A stretch of 5,533 nucleotides of DNA, from assembly GCA_031283915.1 (NCBI GenBank), contig JAITAY010000301.1:1-5533 (forward strand), in the 5' to 3' direction. Below are positions 1 to 5,533 of the stretch, one piece after another. Source of the stretch: Tannerella sp. GTDB taxonomy: Bacteria > Bacteroidota > Bacteroidia > Bacteroidales > Tannerellaceae. A program made the translations under genes and the position numbers. Each line of letters starts with the position of its first letter. Position 1 is the stretch's first letter. Under the pieces are notes generated by a model. It had not been told where the DNA came from and made no database searches. It saw nothing but the letters and a program-made list of their open reading frames with translations.

Positions 1-245
1 TCCCTGACGGGATGCTCTACTATAGCCTTTTAGCGCTTAACTTGATGACATTGAGTTTTAACTGACGGGCAAGAAGGCGTGTGGGCGGATGCCCTTTTCT
101 ATGCTGACGGGCAATGCACAAAACTATATCGCGCGCAGTATAGTAACAACGTCCTCGCTAAAAGCGACAAAATGGCGGTCACGAGCTTTTTTTCCCTTGA
201 GCCTGATTGGATGCGGTTGCTCTGCGTTCGAACAGGGATACCCCC
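1..245. other. Non-coding spacer downstream of the operon with short repeats
   Basis: No convincing gene is seen. CTGACGGGCAA occurs at 62-72 and 104-114, and its first eight bases also at 4-11. Plus-strand frame 3 is open from the window edge to a TGA at 63-65 and would encode a tail ending LNLMTLSFN; this could be the C-terminus of a gene lying to the left, but 20 codons are too few to judge. A GGGC/GCCC mini-hairpin followed by TTTT (83-98) is present on the plus strand and is too small to call. Confidence 0.4.
117..144 (-). terminator. Weak candidate terminator about 100 bases after the GH57 stop
   Basis: On the minus strand ACTATA (144-139) pairs with TATAGT (128-123) around a GC-rich 10-base loop, followed by a short T-run (123-120, then GTG). 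The stem is only 6 bp and AT-rich and the T-run is short. It is the best stem plus T-run I found downstream of the operon, but termination could equally occur beyond the window. Confidence 0.22.
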
Positions 246-1595
246 TCAGTTCACTGCAAGGCTGTCGCACGAAGCCATTTCATGTGTCAGCGTCTGTTTG
301 GCCGTCTTCTTTTTGGTACCGTCCGTCTTTTTGAGGCATTCCAACTGTTTTTCCAGTTGTCTGATTTCCTTCGCCTGATTGCGGATGGTGGTCAGCAACG
401 AATTGAGTTCTTCGTTCTCGATGGATTCCGGGAACTGCGCTTCTACACGCAACATGAAATCGGACAGTACATTCATGTAATTGTTGAAGGCATCGTACGG
501 ACTGTCGTACGGGCTGAACAGATTGTAATGTTTCGTATTCATGTAATAGAAATGGTCGCTGCTTTGCAGGTAGATCCAGTCCTGTTTGATACGCCGGTCT
601 TCGCACAGGCGCACCCGCTCGCTGATACGGTTAATCTGCTGGAAAGCTTCCTGCTGAAGCACGTTCCCCAGCCACGAACTGCAATCCTTTTCCTCGTCCA
701 CCCACGACATGGGGTAGGGCACGGAAATGGCGTCTATTGCCCCGTTCGACCGGAAAATCTCCGAAGGCAGAGAGAAAGAGATGCCGTTTTTTTCAGCAAA
801 GAAAGGCAACGCTTTGAAAAACTCGAAGATGCCGGTTTCGGCCGCGTGCATCGAACCCAATACTTCATAGTTCATGAAAAGATTGAATATCTGTTCCGCT
901 TCGGGCGTCGAGGCGATCCAGGAAACGTACTTGTCGGCCGTCAGGGGATATTCGTTCCAGGAATAGTCGCCGAAGCGTGCCGACAGGTCTTCGCTGAAAC
1001 GGTCGTTCTTCAGCAGCAGTGTCAACTGGGGACGCACCGCCGAGGCATACACGTAATTCGGGCTTTTCCAGCCCAGGACATGCTTGGCGCCTTCCGTTAA
1101 CATGCCCTTGAAACCAAGTTCATAGACCAGTTCGGAGATGTCGTCCGAATAAATCAGTTCCGTATTCCGGAACACTTTGGGACGGACGCCGAACAGCGAA
1201 TAGATCTTGTCCCTGTGTTTTTTCGTCTGCGCCTTGAATTCCTCCGCATCGCCCAGCGACGAAAGCGAATGGGCATACGTTTCGGCCAGGAACTCTACGT
1301 GCTCCGACCCGGCCAGTTCCCTGAAACTGTCAAGCGCTTCGGGAGAATAGATTTCCATCTGCTCCAGCGCCGTGCCGGAGATGGAAAAAGCCACCTTGAA
1401 TTTCCCTCCGCTTTTGGCGATCATCTCCGCAATGACCCGGTTGGCCGGAAGATAGCATTTCTCCACAATGCGCCGGAAGATTTCCTCATTCTGGAAATCA
1501 TCGTAATAATAATGATTGTTGCCGATGTCGAAAAACCGGTACCTCCGCAAGCGAAACGGCTGATGTATCTGAAAGTAAAAGCAAATTGTCTTCAT
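246..1595 (-). CDS. GH57 alpha-amylase-family protein with altered acid/base site, third gene of operon
   Basis: This 449-residue cytoplasmic protein belongs to glycoside hydrolase family 57. Visible conserved regions are IHQPFR (10-15), SGTALEQ (73-79), FRNTELIYSDD (142-152) with the expected nucleophile E146, FMNYEVLG (240-247), PYPMSWVDEEKD (293-304) and SDHFYYM (346-352). In catalytically competent GH57 amylases the fourth region reads FMDYE..G, its Asp being the acid/base; here it is N242 (codon AAC at 872-870), and the following GEHQW-type residues are GSMHA. Activity is therefore doubtful, although E146 is intact. As I recall, Bacteroidota have GH57 'amylase-like' members lacking catalytic residues, so this could be one of them. 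The tail has a regular heptad pattern (a: 397, 404, 411, 418; d: 400, 407, 414, 421), then a basic stretch and a polar end. The ATG at 1595 follows an A-rich leader 14 bases after the glycosyltransferase stop. Family is certain; function is uncertain. Confidence 0.93.
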   Translation of the reverse strand: MKTICFYFQIHQPFRLRRYRFFDIGNNHYYYDDFQNEEIFRRIVEKCYLPANRVIAEMIAKSGGKFKVAFSISGTALEQMEIYSPEALDSFRELAGSEHVEFLAETYAHSLSSLGDAEEFKAQTKKHRDKIYSLFGVRPKVFRNTELIYSDDISELVYELGFKGMLTEGAKHVLGWKSPNYVYASAVRPQLTLLLKNDRFSEDLSARFGDYSWNEYPLTADKYVSWIASTPEAEQIFNLFMNYEVLGSMHAAETGIFEFFKALPFFAEKNGISFSLPSEIFRSNGAIDAISVPYPMSWVDEEKDCSSWLGNVLQQEAFQQINRISERVRLCEDRRIKQDWIYLQSSDHFYYMNTKHYNLFSPYDSPYDAFNNYMNVLSDFMLRVEAQFPESIENEELNSLLTTIRNQAKEIRQLEKQLECLKKTDGTKKKTAKQTLTHEMASCDSLAVN

Positions 1596-1599
1596 ATTG

Positions 1600-1613
1600 T
1601 ATTGTTTTTTTAT
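1600..1613 (-). promoter_or_regulatory. A-rich translation leader of the GH57 gene, overlapping the upstream stop codon
   Basis: ATAAAAAAACAATA on the minus strand, identical to the leader of the debranching gene, ends 4 bases before the ATG at 1595. The TAA stop of the glycosyltransferase (1612-1610) lies inside it, so the coding end of one gene doubles as the initiation leader of the next. Confidence 0.6.
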
Positions 1614-2872
1614 CCATATAAAATCATGTCATAAATCCCGCGCAATTCCTGCCCGGCATGTTCCCATTTGATATTGTTCACCTCGCGCAGACCTTCCTCT
1701 TTCAGGAACTTGTGATATGCGGGATAGGTAATCAGGCCGTAGATGGCGTCGGCCAGGGCTTCGATGTCCCAGTAGTCCACCTTCACGGCATAATTGAGAA
1801 TCTCTGCGCAACCCGACTGTTTGGAGATGATAGACGGCACGCCGCACTGCATCGCTTCCAGCGGAGAAATCCCGAACGGTTCCGAGACCGACGGCATCAC
1901 ATACACGTCGCTCGCCTTGAAGATTTCGTATACCTGTTTTCCCTTCATGAACCCCGTGAAATGGAAGCGGTCGGAAATGTGCCGTTTGGCCACCAGGCGA
2001 ATCATTTTGTCCATCATGTCGCCGTTGCCGGCCATGACAAACCGTACCCTGTCCGCCTTCTGCAACACGCGCGAGGCCGCTTCCACAAAATATTCCGGCC
2101 CCTTTTGCATGGTGATTCGACCGAGGAACGTCACAATCTTGTCCCTCATGCCCCGCTTATCCGTAATCGACAGAATATCCTTGCTCAACGGCTCGACTGC
2201 ATTGTGTACCGTCGTCACTTTCGAGGGGTTCTGGTGATACTTTTCAATCACCGTCCGGCGCGTCAGGTTACTGACCGTAATGATATGGTCGGCATAGTCC
2301 ATGCCGTCTTTCTCGATATGGTAAACATCCGGGTTTACATTGCCACGGCTGCGATCGTAATCCGTCGCATGTACGTGGATGACGAGCGGTTTCCCGCTGA
2401 CCATTTTCGTGTGAATACCGGCCGGATACGTCAGCCAGTCGTGGGCATGAATAATGTCATACTGTTCTGTGCGGGCGATGACACCCGCTACAATGGAATA
2501 GTTGTTGATTTCCTCCAGCAGGTTGTCCGGGTATCTGCCGGAAAACTCGATACAGCCCAGTTCATTGACATGCCGGTAACTGAAATCCGCGTAGATATGC
2601 TCACGCAGTTCATAGTATTTTTCAGGCGTCATGCACTTCGGCAGGCGTCCGGCCACGCAGTCATAATCCACCTCCCGCCAGACGACCGGAGTGTAGCACA
2701 GGCCGATAATCTGCAGGAAACTGTGATCTTCGTCTCCGCGCGGTTTCGGCATGACAAACGTGATGTCCATATCCGGTTGGAGCGACAGCCCCTTAATCAG
2801 TCCAAAACTGGCCGTTCCCAGTCCGCCGAGGATATATGGCGGAAATTCCCATCCGTACATTAGCGCTTTCAC
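1610..2872 (-). CDS. Glycosyltransferase, GT4/GT5-like (probable glycogen synthase), second gene of operon
   Basis: This 420-residue GT-B fold glycosyltransferase probably transfers glucose from a nucleotide sugar to an alpha-1,4-glucan in the cytoplasm. The N-terminal Rossmann domain starts with YGWEFPP and the glycine-rich GGLGTASFG (16-24), the acceptor-side loop seen in glycogen synthases. HAHDW (142-146) and HVHATDYDRS (166-175) follow. The C-terminal donor domain has FLGRITMQKG (249-258), where R252 and K257 are the expected donor-phosphate ligands, and the E-x7-E motif E331-PFGISPL-E339. The start is GTG at 2872, giving MKALMYGWEFPP; an in-frame ATG four codons later (2860) is the alternative but would cut into the first beta strand. 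The leader is not A-rich, unlike those of its neighbours. It lies 15 bases after the debranching gene and 14 before the GH57 gene. The glycogen synthase role is inferred from the operon; the donor (ADP- or UDP-glucose) cannot be read from the sequence. Confidence 0.93.
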   Translation of the reverse strand: MKALMYGWEFPPYILGGLGTASFGLIKGLSLQPDMDITFVMPKPRGDEDHSFLQIIGLCYTPVVWREVDYDCVAGRLPKCMTPEKYYELREHIYADFSYRHVNELGCIEFSGRYPDNLLEEINNYSIVAGVIARTEQYDIIHAHDWLTYPAGIHTKMVSGKPLVIHVHATDYDRSRGNVNPDVYHIEKDGMDYADHIITVSNLTRRTVIEKYHQNPSKVTTVHNAVEPLSKDILSITDKRGMRDKIVTFLGRITMQKGPEYFVEAASRVLQKADRVRFVMAGNGDMMDKMIRLVAKRHISDRFHFTGFMKGKQVYEIFKASDVYVMPSVSEPFGISPLEAMQCGVPSIISKQSGCAEILNYAVKVDYWDIEALADAIYGLITYPAYHKFLKEEGLREVNNIKWEHAGQELRGIYDMILYG

Positions 2873-2887
2873 AGTCCTGTCAATTTT

Positions 2888-4825
2888 TCATTCAACGTCA
2901 TATAATTTCAATTTATCAATCACATGCAATACGGCCGCGATGCTCATCGAAAAGGAAAACGCTCCGCGGCCGGCAAAGGGCGGATTCCCGTCATAGATTT
3001 CGGATACGGTACCGATACAGTGCAGCGAAACTTCTTCTTCCAGACTGATCATCATCCGTTCGGTAAAGGAGACACCGCTTTGGCCGAACAGGCTCAGGTA
3101 TGCCGTCAGATAGGGACCGGTCAGCCAGGGCCAGACCGCCCCCTGATGATAAGCCAGGTCGCGTTCGTGCTGCGGCCCGAAACAGTCGGGACGGTAGCCT
3201 TCGCTTTTGGGACTGAGCGAGCGCAAGCCTTTGGGCGTAAGCAATTCCCTGGTGACGACGTCCAGCGCCGCCCGTTTTTGTGCGCGGGTCAAGGGCGAAT
3301 AGACGCAGGCCAGCGCAATCACCATGTTCGGGCGCACGCTCCAGTCCCGGTTCGGCCCGTCGACATAATCGAACAGGTAATTGTATTTATTTACGAACGT
3401 GGCCGGAAACGAATCCTCCAGCACGCGGACGATTCGATCGACGGTCTCCAGGGGCGCATGATCCTTCATCTCCCTGTAAAATTGCAGGGCATTATACCAA
3501 AGTGCGTTAAACTCGACAATGTAACCCGAACGCGGAATGACCGGCCAACCGTTCACCACCGAATTCATCCATGTGACCGGTTTCCGGCGTCCGTCGGCAT
3601 ACACCAGGCCGTTATCCGTCCATTTCAGGTTGGGATGTTGCTGTGCAACGAGGTATTCGACGATTTCCTCAACCAGTGCGCCATATCGCTCCCTGGCCTC
3701 CTCCAGTCCGGCCTTCAGCCGGTATTGCTGTATGCACGAAACCATCCACAGCAACACGTCCGGCTCGTCGATTTCACGGATCACCGGGTCTTTCCTCCCA
3801 TACCGCATGAATGCCTGAACCGCCGGAATAGCCGTCTGCATCAGCCGTTCAAAAACGCCCTTTTCGTCCGTACACAGCCACGCGCCCGGCATGGCGATAA
3901 ACATGTCACGCGCCCGCACCTTGAACCACGGGTAACCGGCCAGCATGTAAAGGTCGTTCCCCTTCGGATTGTACAGCATCTGTTTGATCGAATTTTTCAG
4001 GCAATTGTAGAAACTGGACCGCGGCGTCCGCTCCTTGACTTCGCCGTCGAAGAAGTCAGGCAGTTCGGACAAGCGTTCGCGCAGGATGTCGCCGGCGCAG
4101 AAGACTACGGATTCGCCCTTCCGGATAGGCAGTTCAAAATACCCGGGGACGAACAGGTCTTCCTGGTAGGCATAGCCCCGTTCCTGTTCTTTGGGGTACT
4201 CGATGCCGTGATACCAGTTGGGTTCGCAGATGAATTTCGGCGGTTTGTTGAACTGCATGTGCAGTTCGGGATAACCCGGATACATGCAGGTTTTGATACC
4301 GTTTGGAATCTCCCTGTACGACTGGTTGGCGCTCCCGTTGACATGGGTCAGTTCCTTCACACTGCGGAATGCCAGGAATGGGCGGAAGCGGAGCGTCGTC
4401 TCCGAATGAGCATCCAGCAGTGTATACTTAATCAGAATTTGATTATCCGTATGCGAAAAAATCTTTTCTTTGGACAGCACCACCCCGCCCACGCGGTAGA
4501 CGGTGCGCGGGACGGTTTCCATCGTATATTCGCGGATATACTTATGTCCATTGGGGCTGAACGTACCGCCGCCATACTTGTGAAGTCCCAGATTGAACTC
4601 GGCTCCGTGTTGGATAACTGTTTCGTCGAGTGACGAGAGCAGGACATGATTGTCGTCGTCCAGCCACGGAACAGGCATGACTAACAAGCCGTGATACTTG
4701 CGCGTATTGCAGTCCACGACAGTTGTACAATGGTAAGCCCCCTTGCGGTTCGTACGGAGTACCTCCCGCGTCAAAGACTCCTCCAGATTAATTAATAGGG
4801 TCTTATCAAATTTGAGGTAACTCAT
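2888..4825 (-). CDS. Glycogen debranching enzyme (amylo-alpha-1,6-glucosidase family), first gene of operon
   Basis: This 645-residue protein most likely hydrolyses alpha-1,6 branch linkages of glycogen or limit dextrin in the cytoplasm; no signal peptide is visible. The N-terminal part (about 1-260) is the bacterial debranching-enzyme N-terminal domain, with NRKGAYHCTTVVDCNTRKYHGLL at 26-48 as its signature region. The rest (about 270-640) is the (alpha/alpha)6 amylo-alpha-1,6-glucosidase domain. It carries GYPWF plus RARD (297-307), TWMN (418-421), FNALWYNAL (439-447), GLRSLSP (533-539), AYHQGAVWPW (558-567) and SEIYDG (608-613). E609 in the last motif lies where the family's catalytic Glu is expected. 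The TWMN motif has Asn where many relatives have Asp (TWMD). Length is normal for Bacteroidota homologues. The ATG at 4825 follows an A-rich leader and a good promoter match, and it begins MSYLKFDK as I recall for relatives. The stop lies 15 bases before the glycosyltransferase start. Family assignment is secure; exact substrate is inferred. Confidence 0.95.
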   Translation of the reverse strand: MSYLKFDKTLLINLEESLTREVLRTNRKGAYHCTTVVDCNTRKYHGLLVMPVPWLDDDNHVLLSSLDETVIQHGAEFNLGLHKYGGGTFSPNGHKYIREYTMETVPRTVYRVGGVVLSKEKIFSHTDNQILIKYTLLDAHSETTLRFRPFLAFRSVKELTHVNGSANQSYREIPNGIKTCMYPGYPELHMQFNKPPKFICEPNWYHGIEYPKEQERGYAYQEDLFVPGYFELPIRKGESVVFCAGDILRERLSELPDFFDGEVKERTPRSSFYNCLKNSIKQMLYNPKGNDLYMLAGYPWFKVRARDMFIAMPGAWLCTDEKGVFERLMQTAIPAVQAFMRYGRKDPVIREIDEPDVLLWMVSCIQQYRLKAGLEEARERYGALVEEIVEYLVAQQHPNLKWTDNGLVYADGRRKPVTWMNSVVNGWPVIPRSGYIVEFNALWYNALQFYREMKDHAPLETVDRIVRVLEDSFPATFVNKYNYLFDYVDGPNRDWSVRPNMVIALACVYSPLTRAQKRAALDVVTRELLTPKGLRSLSPKSEGYRPDCFGPQHERDLAYHQGAVWPWLTGPYLTAYLSLFGQSGVSFTERMMISLEEEVSLHCIGTVSEIYDGNPPFAGRGAFSFSMSIAAVLHVIDKLKLYDVE

Positions 4826-4827
4826 TT

Positions 4828-4841
4828 TATTGTTTTTTTAT
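4828..4841 (-). promoter_or_regulatory. A-rich translation leader of the debranching gene
   Basis: On the minus strand this 14-mer reads ATAAAAAAACAATA and ends 2 bases before the ATG at 4825. The same 14 bases precede the GH57 gene (1613-1600). No Shine-Dalgarno sequence is seen. A-rich unstructured leaders of this kind are typical of well-translated genes in Bacteroidota, which supports the chosen start. Confidence 0.6.
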
Positions 4842-4876
4842 TATCATTCTTCAATGCCTTCCTGATATTTAACAAC

Positions 4877-4908
4877 CAAATGTACAAACAAGTTCCCGAA
4901 CAGAAAAA
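4877..4908 (-). promoter_or_regulatory. Probable Bacteroidota-type promoter of the glycogen operon
   Basis: Read on the minus strand, 4884-4877 is TACATTTG, an exact match to the -7 consensus TAnnTTTG of the primary sigma factor in Bacteroidota. About 20 bases further upstream a T-run (4908-4904) sits where the -33 TTTG box is expected; that part of the match is imperfect. A transcript starting near 4870 would have a leader of roughly 45 bases before the ATG at 4825. The promoter would drive all three genes, since no comparable motif was seen in the two short intergenic gaps. Confidence 0.6.
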
Positions 4909-4921
4909 CATTTATGTTTTT
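4904..4921. repeat. Perfect 8-bp AT-rich inverted repeat beside the -33 region
   Basis: AAAAACAT (4904-4911), a 2-base spacer and ATGTTTTT (4914-4921) form a perfect inverted repeat that overlaps the place expected for the -33 element of the operon promoter. It could be an operator for a dimeric regulator, or a structural bend. On the plus strand it is followed by more T residues, so a weak rightward terminator is another reading, but no plus-strand gene ends nearby. Confidence 0.4.
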
Positions 4922-4980
4922 TTTCGTTCCCCAGCAAAACGTCAAATAAGGATGAATGATTAATGATAAAGGGTTAAACC

Positions 4981-5114
4981 GGTGATCTCGTTATTCAGCT
5001 ATGCTCCGCAGGGCTTTAGCCCCATTCTCCCGATTGCCTTCTTCTCCGCCTTCTTCCCCGTCCCTGTCAAACTCTGAAGGTTGAACAGGAGCAACGTGGC
5101 TCAAAATCCTGTTC
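4981..5114. other. GC-rich, pyrimidine-biased intergenic element with hairpins and a 12-bp tandem
   Basis: This stretch differs from the AT-rich sequence on both sides. It holds GGGCTTTAGCCC (5011-5022, a small hairpin), a 12-bp period (GCCTTCTTCTCC then GCCTTCTTCCCC, 5036-5059), and an 8-bp inverted repeat GAACAGGA/TCCTGTTC (5083-5090 and 5107-5114). The minus strand is open from 5100 to a TAG at 5001-4999, encoding a basic 33-residue stretch (with GTGKKAEKKAIGRMGLKP) that has no upstream ATG and lies directly after a stop. It could be a dispersed intergenic repeat or a gene remnant; I cannot tell from one copy. Confidence 0.35.
5083..5114. repeat. 8-bp inverted repeat at the composition break, just upstream of the small ORF
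   Basis: GAACAGGA (5083-5090) and TCCTGTTC (5107-5114) are perfect inverse copies separated by 16 bases. A competing smaller hairpin GAGC/GCTC (5089-5092 with 5099-5102) overlaps the left arm. The right arm ends 18 bases before the GTG at 5133, where the sequence turns AT-rich. It may be a leader stem-loop or one end of an inserted segment. Confidence 0.45.
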
Positions 5115-5132
5115 TATGCAAATATAAAAAAA

Positions 5133-5459
5133 GTGATTGACGGGAAATGGAAAGTTTACAGTAATACGACAGATGGCTATATTTACCAAACAGATTATCC
5201 CGAAAATACGTTTGTTGAATTTAAAGAGGATCACTATATTGCATACGATGAAAAAGGAAATCGGCGCACGGTTTATTTCACCTGGAAAAAACTTCCAATA
5301 GAAAACTGGAGAGATCCGCTTCAGAGATACGAAACGTATATTATGTGGAACGAAGAAAGAAAGGATGGAGATTATTATATTCATTCGATCTGTAATGATA
5401 CGCTGAGTCTGAAGGGATATATTATCCCTGTGAGCAGTCGTGTGGTTAGTATTAAATAG
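5133..5459 (+). CDS. Small lipocalin-like hypothetical protein, possibly N-terminally truncated
   Basis: This 108-residue ORF opens MIDGKWKVYSN, and the G-K-W at 4-6 resembles the G-x-W start of lipocalin-like beta-barrels. The rest alternates aromatic and charged residues as expected of antiparallel strands (FVEFKEDHYIAYDEKG, TVYFTWKKL, GDYYIHSI, TLSLKGYIIPV). No enzyme motif is seen. Relatives in Bacteroidota are usually lipoproteins with a signal peptide and lipobox Cys; neither is present. The frame stays open back to 5085, but that stretch has no ATG, so the only start is GTG at 5133 behind an A-rich run (5121-5132). I see no TAnnTTTG promoter upstream. Two sampled 60-base stretches are 33% and 37% G+C, well below the operon. 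Either it is a short cytoplasmic protein with a GTG start, or the 3' part of a lipoprotein gene that lost its beginning near the composition break at about 5104. The lipocalin assignment is tentative. Confidence 0.55.
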   Translation: MIDGKWKVYSNTTDGYIYQTDYPENTFVEFKEDHYIAYDEKGNRRTVYFTWKKLPIENWRDPLQRYETYIMWNEERKDGDYYIHSICNDTLSLKGYIIPVSSRVVSIK

Positions 5460-5533
5460 AAATAGACATATCTACCCAAACAACCGTTACGACACCCATG
5501 AGTACGACTGTTCATGCATGGATAACGTGCGAA
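5460..5533. other. Right-edge spacer, possible start of an unseen plus-strand gene
   Basis: After the small ORF stops there are 74 bases. An ATG at 5498 is open for 12 codons to the window edge (starting MSTTVHAW), but it has no A-rich leader or other initiation signal. Too short to call a gene. Confidence 0.2.

Noticed and set aside
155..167. TCGCT-AAA-AGCGA hairpin in the left spacer
   Set aside because: Five pairs with no T-run on either strand, so not a credible terminator.
218..240. GTTCGAAC resembling a tRNA T-loop
   Set aside because: The flanking bases do not pair as a T-stem and no acceptor, D or anticodon arms are present.
79..378. 99-codon plus-strand frame running from the left spacer into the GH57 3' end
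   Set aside because: GTG start without an A-rich leader, no family resemblance, and its second half is antisense to the GH57 tail.
207..1100. 297-codon plus-strand open frame opposite the GH57 gene
   Set aside because: Antisense shadow; the minus-strand GH57 protein explains the sequence.
1658..2863. 401-codon plus-strand open frame opposite the glycosyltransferase
   Set aside because: Antisense shadow in codon register; no recognisable motif, and the minus-strand protein has complete GT-B motifs.
2924..4633. 569-codon plus-strand open frame opposite the debranching gene
   Set aside because: It is in exact antisense register with a gene of clear family identity, and its openness follows from missing TTA/CTA/TCA codons; the translation shows no domain.
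5067..5384. 105-codon minus-strand frame opposite the small ORF, rich in hydrophobic residues
   Set aside because: The hydrophobic look comes from the complement of A-rich, charged codons; the plus-strand frame has a sensible beta-rich composition.
5497..5518. CATGA/TCATG short inverted repeat at the right edge
   Set aside because: Five-base arms with a 10-base loop and no T-run; compatible with chance.

Overview
The window looks like a Bacteroidales (Bacteroidota) chromosome, genus not resolved. The grounds are the gene content and order, A-rich leaders without Shine-Dalgarno motifs ahead of two start codons, and an exact match (TACATTTG) to the Bacteroidota -7 promoter box (TAnnTTTG). Sample 60-base stretches inside the three large genes run from about 52% to 68% G+C, while two stretches of the small gene at the right end are about 33-37%.

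Most of the window (4825 down to 246) is one compact minus-strand operon for alpha-glucan (glycogen) metabolism. In transcription order it holds a bacterial-type glycogen debranching enzyme (4825-2888), a GT4/GT5-like glycosyltransferase resembling glycogen synthase (2872-1610), and a GH57 alpha-amylase-family protein (1595-246). The gaps are 15 and 14 bases, so co-transcription is very likely. The expected division of labour is chain synthesis by the glycosyltransferase, branch removal by the debranching enzyme, and a third role for the GH57 protein. That third role is uncertain: its nucleophile Glu is present (E146), but the position expected to hold the acid/base Asp is Asn (N242), and it ends in a well-formed coiled coil.

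Upstream of the operon (4826-5132) lie a probable leftward promoter, an AT-rich 8-bp inverted repeat beside it, and a GC-rich, pyrimidine-biased stretch with small repeats and hairpins (about 4981-5114). At the right end a plus-strand, AT-rich small ORF (5133-5459) has a lipocalin-like start (GKW) but no signal peptide. It may be an N-terminally truncated gene. The left end (1-245) is non-coding as far as can be told, with a repeated 11-mer and a weak stem-loop that might end the operon transcript. No tRNA, rRNA, CRISPR array or recognisable transposase was seen.

The window is mainly a known type of operon. The points most worth checking are the altered GH57 active site, the identical translation leaders of genes 1 and 3, and the composition break at about 5104.
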